Positions 14,519 through 24,832 of a DNA stretch of 64,000 nucleotides are shown here, piece after piece. The translations under genes were made by a program, and so were the position numbers. Numbering within the stretch: position 1 is the stretch's first letter; the number at the start of each line of letters is the position of its first letter. The stretch comes from Casuarius casuarius (Eukaryota > Chordata > Aves > Casuariiformes > Casuariidae), in NCBI GenBank assembly GCA_003342895.1, contig PTFA01000011.1, forward strand, positions 7,465,081-7,529,080, written 5' to 3'. The notes beneath the pieces are model-generated. The model had not been told where the DNA came from. It worked only from the letters and a program-made list of their open reading frames with translations, and searched no databases.

Positions 14519-17500
14519 TTGTTCGGTTTTTTTTAACCTCTTCCAGACAGGATTAAAGTTGTTACGCTTTTGTATCACTCTAAACAAAGTGTCTGAATAA
14601 CAGATAAAATGGTGTATGCTGATAAACAGAGAGGAAAACATTTCTCAGTATCAGATCTGAATGTTTTGCATATCCTTGGTTCACAAAATATAACTTAATC
14701 AGATTTACTGCAAATTAACATTATTAGACTGAGTGCCATTTTTTTATTATTATTTGCAGCAATTCATTGGTGGAATATGGGCCAGTCAACTGTTGAATTT
14801 CCAAAAGGAGCTTAATATTTCAACAATTCAGTACTATTGTGTGTTAAGTTAATTATATGCTAAGAATTGAAGACAAATCATCATAAATGTCTAGATTCTT
14901 ATCTTGTCAGCAGTTCCACACATTTTCTGTAATGCATGATGATAAATACAGTTCTTGAACGTCAGTGTGAATATGATTCACGTTGCACCTTCAAACTGTT
15001 TTAGTTGCACCCAATATTCTGCTTTTGTCCATCATGACAAAATTTAACTGGTTTAAATTTATTACTAACTTCCAATCAAATATTTCATATTTGTCATGGA
15101 TTGGAATTTAAGATTCTTACAGCCAATCACTTATTTTTCCTTTTTATTAGTTCAGAAGGAAAAAAAGTAAATAATGGTGGTGACTTACAAGCAGTTTTAT
15201 AAGTTTTCTGCTGACTTACTGTAGAAAAGTTGTTAAATTCCTTATCACCTTGTGAAACCAGGTCATCTAGCTAGATGTGCTCATTTCACTTTAAAAACAG
15301 ATTTCTCAGTTGAAAATGTGTGAGCTGTTGGCCCCAAGGGGGGGACCCAAGACTTCTCTTTGACATTCTTTGTTTTGAATGATGTCCTTAGAGTGAATTC
15401 TGAATTATTTAAATTTCTTATAGTAGAAATCATTTTGTTCCTTAATGATAATACAGCATATATTTTCCTCTTAGATCATGCATGCAAAGAAAGAACTCTT
15501 TCTCAATTTTATGGTATGCAAAATTGTGAGAGACTGTTAGGGTATAATTTAGGATATGACTTTTGCCCAAAAGAAATTGCATTCTTAATGAATGCTGTCC
15601 TGTTTCCATATCTGGCTGTAAAATTATGAAAATCTACTTCTTTTAAAAATGTTTGAGTTATTGTTTGTATGGTGGGTATATTTCCATTGCAGTATGATTT
15701 TGGCCTCTGCTGGAATTCTGCAAGGTTGCTTGCTTTCTGTTAGCTTCTGTTTTTAACACTGTTCCTCCCGCAGACAAATTTACTTGGATGAAATCCTGAG
15801 CCTCAACATGATTCGTGTGGCTTTCATGTTTCAAAAAAAGTTATTCTCGTTGTTGGCTCTTGTTTTGAAGCTGTATCGTTACTACTTTAGAGGACAATAT
15901 GGTTGCTAAGATTTGATATTATTCCTAGAAACTATCTTAAAATTCTGAATTTTTCCAAGTTTAGACTAAAATCAGAGTTAAAATATATTTATTTAATACA
16001 CAGTTTTTCTTTCTCCTCCCCATTCAGGTGATTGGAAAACATCTGTCATTCCTACTCATATTTTTGATCTCAACAATTGTCTAGCTAAACCTTTGCTTCA
16101 AATTCATACTGTTTGTTCTTATCTGTAGTCACTTGCCCATGCTGAAGCCATTACAATTTTATTTTCACACTGGTTCTCTATCTTTTTCCAAAGATCATTC
16201 TTGGGTGACAGCCCTTTTGGAAATAGTAATAATATTTACTACCAATCTTGGGACTTCTTTGTGTACTTTGCAAATGTACAAATCATCTCGCCATCTTACG
16301 AACTTTATAACCTTGAAGTTAAGCACTCTGTAATGAGGAAAAGTAATTTTTAAGTCTGGCTCGTGCTTGTGACAATTGGTCTACTTTTTTCTTTTATATG
16401 TAATATATTTCTTACTGTTCATTCATTGCAAATCATCTCACCTCAGAAATAATAAATGTAATTGGAGAGATTCAGTGGACAGGCTACCTACGTATCCCTA
16501 CTTTGGGTTATCTTGTCAGCTGGATGATTCAGAGAAAAATATCATGTAATGCATACCTAAAAAGGTATACTGAATTGAAACAATACATTGATTGGCATTT
16601 CAACTTTGGAACTTTTGATTTGGTAATGTTTCTGTCTTTATATGCACAGGTATATGTGTGCGCAGTACATACAAAGGCAAGAAGAAATATTCTAATCCCA
16701 GTGAAGTAAATAGGAATTGACCATTTGGTGAGATTAGGATTTTACCAGCTATTGTACTTCATAGTGTTTTCCCGTGCCTTCACTTAATACCCTTAGCTCC
16801 AGTTTTAAAGCACCTTTCATATGAGGAAGTTTCTTGGAGGAAGGATGGTGGAGAGGCTTGTTTTGTCAAAGCTGAGTTTATTCCATGTGTTGTAGTTGCC
16901 TCACGAGTGCACGGCCTCTGAGGGCTGTTGAACAGAGTGAAATGAAATGTTCAAAGAGTCTTTCTTGCTGATTAGTGCCAACAAGTGCACAGTTGAATTA
17001 TATTAGTAATGTTGACTAATGTGCTCAGCATACCCCCCCTTCTTATCCCTCAGAGGGGGCCTGTCCTGCATGCTTCTACCTAAAGTGCCTTTCTCTCTGA
17101 CTGTAAAGTCGGTAGTGAGTGGGACTGTAGCTGTGTTATGTCAGGAAATTGATTTAAGGTAAGTCTGAAATTGGTAAGGGTTGAAGACATATGGGCGAGA
17201 AAGAAAAGTTTCAAAACACTGTGCAAAGTTGCTTCAGGCAGGGGAGCTGTTTGGAGTCTTCCCTTGCAGAAAAAGAGGTGCACCTGGAGCAGCCTGTGCT
17301 GAGGACATACTGCAAGGGTCTAATGGTAGGAGCAAGATACGAAGCTCCTGAGATGTGTCCTGCGCGAGGAGAGGATTTGGAGTTCAGGAAATCTGTTTTA
17401 TATCTATTTATCTCTTTGATATGAGTTTTGTTCACAAATGCCTTTATGTGCTTACTTGCTTTGGAAACCCTTTTATATTTGTGATTTCATGCCTGCTCTT

Positions 17501-18110
17501 TATTTTGTGTATTATACCCCATTCCCATTGTTCTTGATCACAATAAATACCTCTTCAACTTTCATTAGTTGGTTGGCTCTTTAAATGACTTCTGTAATAC
17601 AGTGGGTGATGCGGTGCTAGGTATCTACTGGTGACATAAGATTTTTAAATAAAGAAATAAAAGCTTTTATTAGGCCTAGAAATTGCTCTAAATACATGAA
17701 ATACTAGTGACTAACCCTTGCCTACTATTATTTTCATTTTATTTCTGTAAGATCTTTTCCCACAGAATATAATCGTGTTTAGAGAGGCAAATGTAATGTC
17801 ACAAATATAGATACTAAAACATATTATCTGTGTTAGAACATTAGCATGGATGTCTGTATAGATAACCGAAGACTTTTTTTCCAAAATAACATCTTCCATC
17901 TTGAAATTAAATTCAGTAAAGGACAGAGATTCAAGGAAGACTTAAAGTTTTTAGGAAAATGCCGGAGGAAAGTGGGGGGGAAAAGACAATCATTAAAATG
18001 GTGAAATGTCTAGTATAACTAGTGTGTATGCAAGTGGGGAACATACTGTATAAGGAAATCTAGTTGATTTTAGGGTTTCTAAAGCTTACAAAATGTTCAT
18101 GTTATTGCAG

Positions 18111-18226
18111 CTGGGAAGTTCTGAGATTCCTTCTGTCTAATTTGAGAATGTGGTTAGAAGACTTTGGTTTTGATGGCTTCCGATTTGATGGTGTTACATC
18201 TATGTTGTATCATAATCATGGGATTG
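18111..18226 (+). CDS. GBE1: GBE1 exon 8: nucleophile-bearing strand of the GH13 barrel
   Basis: This 116-nt exon follows the acceptor ttattgcag and ends at the donor G|gtaagt. The first C completes a split serine codon (human Ser331), and the last G is the first base of a split glycine (370). The translation starts [20 protein letters not shown] and continues with the GH13 region II motif DGFRFDGV. That motif carries the catalytic nucleophile Asp (human Asp357) and its neighbour Arg355. The exon ends in SMLYHNHGI. The match to human GBE1 is nearly colinear; the differences I see are in the helix before the catalytic strand, with EDFGF where human has EEYRF. Intron retention would end translation at once (GGT AAG TAA). 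Exon identity is certain; the number 8 is by human analogy. Confidence 0.97.
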
Positions 18227-18482
18227 GTAAGTAATTCAAGCAAGTTAATTTAAGCAATCCTGTTGGAGCTCTATTGCTGTAGAAGTGGTAGTATAAAAAT
18301 TAACTGAATGCTCCAAGAATTTGCCAGATTTGCTAATATTTTGTTGTGCTGATACACAGATAGATTAGGAATTAGGCATAAAAAAAAAAAAAACCTCATG
18401 CTTATAAAATTGCAAAATTGCAAAATATCCTTGTTTTAAAATAAGAAACTTACCATGTCCTTTAAATTTCTTGTCTTATTAG
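18227..18482 (+). other. GBE1: Intron 8 of GBE1 (256 bp, phase 1)
   Basis: This is a short GT-AG intron from gtaagtaatt to ttgtcttattag, with an A-run at about 18380-18393. It is by far the shortest intron in the window. A stop codon follows three codons into it, so retained transcripts would truncate the protein within the catalytic domain. Confidence 0.95.
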
Positions 18483-18610
18483 GCACTGGATTCAGTGGAG
18501 ATTACAATGAATATTTTGGTCTACATGTGGATGAAGATGCTTTGTGTTATCTAATGCTGGCCAACTACATGACCAATTTATTGCATCCAGAATGCATAAC
18601 TGTAGCAGAG
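18483..18610 (+). CDS. GBE1: GBE1 exon 9: segment ending in the catalytic acid/base Glu
   Basis: This 128-nt exon sits only 256 bp after exon 8. The acceptor is ttgtcttattag and the donor GAG|gtaaaa. The first two bases GC complete glycine 370. The translation begins [20 protein letters not shown], as in human GBE1, and ends ECITVAE. The final codon GAG is the general acid/base Glu (human Glu412) of GH13 region III, so the catalytic residue is the very last codon before a phase 0 intron. The middle, [12 protein letters not shown], differs from human ANHLVHTLCPDS, a surface helix that varies between species. Reading past the donor gives 15 intron-encoded codons and then TAG at about 18653. The boundaries are exact at both ends by frame and by homology. 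Confidence 0.97.
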
Positions 18611-21600
18611 GTAAAATCAGAACTTGTCATACTCAACGACATTAATATTGATTAGTTTTCTTTGGGATGCATATTTCTTGGTAATTATTAGTTACACTTC
18701 AGGTACTCAAGGAGTGACACAAGCTGATAAATTTTAATTAGTGGACAGTCTTTGCCTCTGGGTGGGGGGATGGAAAACAATTGGAATATGCACTTTGGGG
18801 ATTTTCTCTGAGCTAATGGATCATTAAACATTGTGGGATTTCTTTTCTTTTTCTTTTTCCTCTCCTTTGAATGTGTAATAAGGTTTGTTTTTTATTAGTT
18901 CATTGCTGTTGCATGATTGCTATTTATCACTAGCGATTCATGGTACTAAAAATTAAGAACCTCTGTACTGTTTTGCATATTTTGAATTATATTGTCATAA
19001 TGGACAATTCCCCTTTATAATAAATGTGATAAATTAATAAATGTTGAATGTGTATAGTAATTTATATTTAGTATTAAATTTCCCCATGTTTCTAAGGAAG
19101 TAAATAGGCTATATTATTTAAGTAGCTTAAGGTCAATTAAATTGTTTCTGCTATGGAAAAAACATTATTGTTGGTGTGCAGAATTCCTTATAATAGTATA
19201 AAACTCTGAAGCATTAAAGTTCTATTAATAGGTACTTTTTTTTTTTTACTGATGTTTTATCGCTCATCTAAAAGAGAACAAGTAAACCTTGAGGATTTCT
19301 CTTACATTGAAATGTTTCTTTTCATTTTAAAAGAAGTTGCATCTATCTGATATCGTTAGGGAGTATACAGATTTTTAATAAAGCTTTTTGTATTATTTAA
19401 GAGTTCCACTTTCATCTTCAGAAAACAAAATAGTCCTAACTTCATTTAATATGTATGGCGAAGTTATATTATAGACAAACACTACTAAAAGCTTAATGAC
19501 AAGATATTAAAAGTAGCAGCTGGTAAGCAATTACTGATAAATAAATTTGAGATGGTTTTATTGATCTGTAGGCTTATTTCAAGTGAAACTTGTTCATTAT
19601 CTAGGGAATCTTAGATTATATGCCTTCCTACCAATGAAATCTTGAGTTCAGTCTGCTTGTATTATCTGGCCTAAAAGTCCTTTTAAGATATGACTTCAGT
19701 TTTTCTTACTTAACTTGAAAACTATATCTGTTTTGGTGCATCATTTTTCTTACTATGGGGAGTCTCTATATAAAATAGAGAATCGATCAACATGCTTTGT
19801 GGTAGAAGGAGAATTTCGAAGGAAGAAACTGTTGATATAATTGAATATTATAAATGGCTGTGAGGAAAGCTGTGGATAAAGCAGATGAAAGCTACTTAAA
19901 TCTCAAACTCTTCTTTGGCCATGTAGGCATCATAGCATCACGTCGAAAGTCTTTATTTCATATCTTCTTGTCCTGTATATCTGGGAGGGTGTTAGTCCTA
20001 CTTTTATTTCTGACTGATTTAGGAGGGCTGTTGAGCTTTTCTGAACCTTTCCTGATATATAAATGTTTTAAAAGAAATTCCACCTAATTAAACTTTGAGG
20101 TCTACTGCACATGGAATCTCTAGTCATCTTCACCTTGGTAAGAAGGTGTCTACATGAGGAGACCCAATATTGTGGAAAATACTGTGTTAATGCAGAAATT
20201 CTTCTGACAGCCTATTTTTTACACTTTCTCAAGGCTTCTGTACTTTCTTTCAGTATGGATACTCCCATACTTTGCTATTAATTTTCTTCAGTAATTTGAA
20301 AGGGTAAAGCTGTGTGGAAAATACATAAATATAGATAAATACTTCAAAAGAAATCATTTATGTTGGAAGGGATCTTGGATCATCTTAGTCCAGCCTCTTG
20401 CTCAAAGTGAGGTCAACACTGAACTCATACCATGTTGCTCAGGGCTTTGTCCTGTTGGTCTTAAACTTCCAAGTGCAGATATCCCACAGCCTCTCTGGGC
20501 ATCCTGCTCCGGTACTTGCATCACAGTGATTTTCCCCCCCATCTCTCACCCTCCCTTTATATCTCCTTCTCTTTATCAACTTATGGCTATTGCCTCTTGT
20601 TCTCCTCAGTAACCTCCTCTTAGGTATTGGTTGCTGTCAGGTGTCTTCTGCAACGAGGCCATCTCTTCCTTAGGCTGAACAAGTCCTAGTCCTCCAGCCT
20701 CTCCTCACGGGGCAAGAGCTCCAGGCCGGACCATCTTGGTGGCCCTCTGCTGCCCTCAGTGCCTTTGCTGTACTGGGTGGCCAAAAAGTAGATGTAGTTA
20801 TTCTGTGTGTGGTCTAATGTGTGCTGAATTATGGAGGATAATCCCTTCCCTTGACCCCGACTAGGCTGTTTGTACAGGCCAGGACACTGCTGGCCTCTTC
20901 GCTGCCAGGGCAGGCTGCTGGCTCATGCTCAGCTTGCTGCCTGTCCAGAGCCCCAGGGCCTTTCCAGCAGAGCTGCTCCCTAGCCAGTGCTGAAGCCGGG
21001 CGTTAGTCCAGTCCAGGTACAGGAATTGGTAATGTCCTTGTTGAACTTGATGAGGTTTGCATTGGTGCATTCCTCCGCCAGTCCAGGTCCCCCTGCGTGG
21101 CAGCCCTGCACTCAGGTGTTTGGAGTCCACCCCTTAGTATGTTGTCCAAAAACTTGATGAGACAGCATTGTGTTTCCTCCTCTAAGTCAACACAGGATAT
21201 GTATATAATACATAATTTTAAGTGGAAAATTTGTTTCACTAGGAAGAACACTTGCAAGGTCCAATCATTTAGTTGTTAACGTGCACTTTGCATGGAATGA
21301 ACATTTTGTTTGAAGCTTTCTGATTGGGGGCCTATTGTATCTAGACCTAGTCAAATGCAGCAATTGAATTGAAAACTGGATTGAATCCAGCACACTGGAG
21401 TGAATTTTCTAACTAAACCTTAGTTTTAATCAGAATTTAATTCCAGTAATTTTAGTGTGTAGACATAAAAGTGTACTTTAATCCATAAACACTGTGGTGG
21501 AGTGACTTCTGTTTCACGTAATAAAATTGAGTACTGATAGATATTTTACAGGTATGTGGGATTTGTTTTTTCTACATAGACGAATCAAATTTAGAAGAAA

Positions 21601-22236
21601 GAATGCTATGTTGCATAAGTGCCTAGTTGTATGGTGAATTGAACATTTATTTTAAGAACTCTGAATTGGGAATGATCAGCTGGCACAATGTGAAAGCGAG
21701 ATTTATGCAGTAAGGACATCTCACTTCTCAGGGCTAGCTGAATCAATAGCTTTCTTCCTGTGCATTTAGAAAAAGAGTAAAGCTTGTATTTTTCTTCCTC
21801 ACTGGACTCTATTCAACCTTTTATTTCTATGCTGTTCTTTATGTAAAATATCAATAAACAAAATGAAGGTTTAATTTGTCTTTTTTTGACTACCTTCTAT
21901 TGATTACTTGGAGCTCAAGAGTTCTAATTATTTCAAGTTCTGCCTCAAATGACATATACTGAGGTCACTTTCCCCTCAAATATCCTAATAAAATTCCTTA
22001 CAGTAGAGTATTTGATGAGAAAAGTAGCTATAATTCCCTGTGACTTTTTCATTCAAATAGCAAGTATGGATGTAAAAAGGAGTGTATCAAACATCCAGTG
22101 ATTTTTGTTCCTACATCACATGGCAATCTATGAAACTGTTTAGAGAATATTTATACAGAAGTACTACTGCATAGTGGAAAATCTGAACTAATAATTGCAA
22201 TAATAACCAAATGATGTTGTGTTTTATTTATTTAAG
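18611..22236 (+). other. GBE1: Intron 9 of GBE1 (3.6 kb, phase 0)
   Basis: The intron opens with gtaaaatcag and closes with tttatttaag. It carries a degenerate CR1 copy in antisense orientation (about 20361-21180), which makes that part GC-richer than its surroundings. The remainder is AT-rich unique sequence in which I see no further features. Confidence 0.93.
20361..21180 (-). mobile_element. CR1 LINE, older degenerate copy
   Basis: The + strand starts tgttggaagggatcttggat and catcttagtccagcctcttg, a decayed reverse complement of the CR1 3' end. It continues through the CR1 3' UTR in antisense, including ctccagcctctcctcacggg and ggtggccctctgctg. On the - strand, fragments of the CR1 reverse transcriptase C-terminus are readable: LRGGLQTPECRAATQGDLDW, then SSSAGKALGLW and LSMSQQPALAAKR. 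No frame is continuous, so the copy is clearly non-functional. It resembles the element at 55211-56100 in extent but is more diverged, and probably belongs to another CR1 subfamily. The ends are approximate. Confidence 0.85.
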
Positions 22237-22335
22237 GATGTTTCTGGAATGCCAGCTCTTTGTCGCCCTGTTGTAGAGGGAGGAGGGGGATTTAATTATC
22301 GACTGGCCATGGCTATTCCAGATAAGTGGATACAG
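22237..22335 (+). CDS. GBE1: GBE1 exon 10: DVSGMPALC block
   Basis: This exon is 99 nt, exactly 33 codons, with phase 0 introns on both sides. The acceptor is atttatttaag|GAT and the donor ATA CAG|gtaaga. The translation is [20 protein letters not shown] followed by [13 protein letters not shown]. It continues directly from the catalytic Glu at the end of exon 9, giving the AEDVSG motif typical of branching enzymes. Compared with human, [11 protein letters not shown] replaces SPISQGGGGFD; the glycine-rich loop and the [12 protein letters not shown] strand-helix unit are unchanged. The acceptor uses AAG rather than CAG after a T-rich tract that is interrupted by A's, so it is weaker than its neighbours. 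Skipping this exon would keep the frame but remove part of the active-site loop; there is no sign in the sequence that this happens. Confidence 0.97.
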
Positions 22336-23551
22336 GTAAGAAAGTAGTTTTTTGAAAATGTTGTGCTCTTTAAAGTAGTGTGTTTCTGTATCTGCACATG
22401 CACAAATACACTTTTCTGAATTTTATGGAAAAATTTTGCTCTCACTCTTATCTGTTAACTTAAGGTACTATGAAAACAAATTCTAACAGGCTTAAGCACA
22501 GATGTTAGTGGCTGAAATGAGAGCTGTAGATATCTTAGGTTATTTCTATTCAGAAGATGAGTAAGAGTTAGAAGCTATTCATTGCATTCTTGTTGATTTT
22601 TGTTTTCTTCATATGCTAGTTGTAGACTGTTCAATTTGTTTGAAAAGACCTGTATCTCGCAACAACTGTAGGTTATGTAATCAAACTTGCCAGCTTTCCC
22701 CTGCCTCCCTCCCCTGCTCATATGTTCAGCTTCCCTAGCACATTTTATGGTAGGCAAAGATGAATGACTTCCTAGGTAGGTAAAATGCAAGTGGCTGATT
22801 TTATATTACAAATGAAAATACACACTGTAAGAATTCTACAAGGACGAAAGATAGATTATTTACCTTAGCTATCTCTGATAGGGCCAGCTTATTTTCATTT
22901 GCAATACACTGAATGGAAACAAATGCCTGTCATGCAGTCGGTTCTGTGTTTGTTTGCTTTTTGTTTTTTAACTGGGGGGGAAAAGCTTCCAACATATATG
23001 GTTATTGTTGAGCCTAGCCCATCTCCTTCAGTGTCATATATTTCTTCAAAGTAACTTTTAGAATGCATACTTTGGAGGCTGGGGAGTGGCGATGTTATGT
23101 ACTTTAACATAGAATGGTAGATGAATATTATCAGAAGGTGTTTGTATGCTGAAGGGATATTCAGCTCTTATAGCTTAGGCTTTTTCTCAGCAGACTCCAG
23201 TTAGTTAGGAATGTATTGACTGTACAACAAACATAGTGATGCAGGCAGAATGCTCCTAAGGAAACTGAGAACGAGCACCTACAGCTGAAGATCCTGAGTT
23301 AAACAAAGGGATGATGCTCAGAGTTTGCTACCACACTTCTTGAGACAAGAATGAAGCTGAAACTGTTAAGTTCAGAAGCATAGTCTACCAACCATTATCA
23401 AATTGCTGTTACAGATGGCTTGCTGACTTTCCAGCTCTTAAGCAGGTACCTGTTATATACCCAGGTTTTCCAAGCAACTTCTTAAAACAGCAGTTTTTTA
23501 ACCTGAAAGGTCTCTAGGGTTCCATGAGCTAATTCTGAGGAATCTGTATTT

Positions 23552-23576
23552 AAAAAAAAAAAAAAAAAAAAAAAAA
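23552..23576 (+). repeat. Poly(A) run, 25 bases
   Basis: A perfect A run in intron 10. I checked for a retroposed body 5' of it and recognise none, nor obvious target-site duplications. Confidence 0.95.
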
Positions 23577-23838
23577 GTAACTAAGGCAAGCTGATTGTCA
23601 TAACAATGGGTGTAGTAGTTCAGATTAAAGATCCATCTAGTTAATAATAATATGATGCTGTATAGCGAACAGAATGTTTTCAGTGTCTGCAAGTTTAAAT
23701 AAGAGGACAGATTTTCCAACTCCTTTTAGGAGTATGTGACCAGTTACAACTAGAAATTTAAATTGTATGCCAGCATATCAGATATCCTGATGTTTCTGTC
23801 TGTGCTTTTTATCACTTTTTATATTTATACATATTTTA

Positions 23839-23881
<43 letters not shown>

Positions 23882-23888
23882 GTATATA
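23839..23888 (+). repeat. Compound (TG)n(TA)n microsatellite
   Basis: About 13 TG units pass directly into about 8 TA units and a short TGTATATA tail. It is a perfect compound repeat, so likely polymorphic in length. Confidence 0.96.
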
Positions 23889-24721
23889 AAAAAATAAAAA
23901 AATTGGGATTATCAGTGGAAGCCTATACAGTACTATAGGAAAAAGAAAGGACTAACAGAAATTACATTAGATTTAGAGGAGGTATGTGAGCCAGAAAATC
24001 CCTATTGATATGATTTAATATAAATGGCTAAAATTTAGGACCTAGCATAGCAAAACTACGAAAACATGGTTTGTATTCCAAAGATGGAGGATTGAAACTG
24101 TGGTTTGGAAATTACCTTGGTGTCTCAGATCAGGGAATATGGAAGTCCCTGCACTTAGTGGGTTCTTACTTTATTGCATACTTTATGACAACAGCATAGT
24201 GCTATCTTACTGTGATCCATTCTCTATCGACCAATCCAATGCTTCAGCTGTCATTGATCCAAATTGTGAAGGAAGCTGCCCCATTCTGTGATTATTTGAA
24301 ATGCAGGACTTCTTTCAATACCATGTGTAGATATGTGCATGCACACATTTTTTCCTCACTTCAGGTTCAAATGCTCTCTTGCAGCCTCACGTCAACCACA
24401 TGGTTTGGTGTATCAGAGCATTGGTATGGTAGGTGTCCTATTGTCCATGGTTAACCATGAAAGTACAGGAGAAATGAACAAAGCTATCAAGTAATTATAT
24501 TTCATGCAGTGGAATTCCAAAGCAAGAAATCCATTTGAGTTATCACAGAAAGTTCATCACTTCAAAACTTGGAGTTAGGAGGAGCTAAAGTAATAACAAA
24601 TGTTTATAATTTACTAGGGTTTGTTGTTGGTGGGTTTTTTTGCCAAAGTAACGAGGAAAGGTGGTAACGTGCTTTTCGTTAAAACAGAAGTAACTTTTCA
24701 NTGACCTCTTTATTTATACAG

Positions 24722-24832
24722 ATAATTAAGGAGCTGAAGGATGAAGACTGGAATATGGGCAATATTGTCTATACATTAACAAACAGGCGGTACAAAGAAA
24801 AATATATTGCGTATGCAGAGAGCCATGACCAG
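24722..24832 (+). CDS. GBE1: GBE1 exon 11: ends with the ESHDQ catalytic motif
   Basis: This exon is 111 nt, 37 codons, phase 0 at both ends. The acceptor is cctctttatttatacag and the donor GAC CAG|gtattc. The translation begins [20 protein letters not shown], then [17 protein letters not shown]. The AESHDQ string is GH13 region IV; its Asp (human Asp481) stabilises the transition state, and the His before it contacts the substrate. Against human, IIKEL replaces LLKEF and KEKY replaces LEKC; otherwise the segment is almost identical. An ambiguous base lies at 24701 in the polypyrimidine region 21 bp before the exon and does not affect the coding sequence. Because both flanking introns are phase 0, skipping would be in frame but would delete the third catalytic residue. 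Confidence 0.97.

Larger units (their letters stand above)
1..18110 (+). other. GBE1: Intron 7 of GBE1, 3' part (phase 2)
   Basis: This stretch has no coding homology that I recognise on either strand. It is AT-rich, with pyrimidine-rich patches at about 1730-1860 and 1970-2000, a CT/T tract at 8037-8069, a GT repeat at 14495-14518, a short sequence gap at 7320-7324 and a possible ancient CR1 remnant at about 13075-13200. The region 17040-17570 is less AT-rich and ends near an AATAAA. The longest open frames (133 codons, - strand, 2566-2967; 107 codons, + strand, 9604-9927) look like chance openings. It ends in the acceptor gttattgcag. The intron is longer than 18 kb because its start is outside the window. 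Confidence 0.9.
22336..24721 (+). other. GBE1: Intron 10 of GBE1 (2.4 kb, phase 0)
   Basis: This GT-AG intron contains a 25-base A run (23552-23576) and a compound TG/TA microsatellite (23839-23888). There is one ambiguous base (24701) close to the acceptor. I see no coding or RNA gene in it. Confidence 0.93.

Noticed and set aside
23500..23576. Poly(A) tail of a retroposed gene or SINE
   Set aside because: No recognisable body, internal promoter or target-site duplication flanks the A run, and SINEs are rare in bird genomes.
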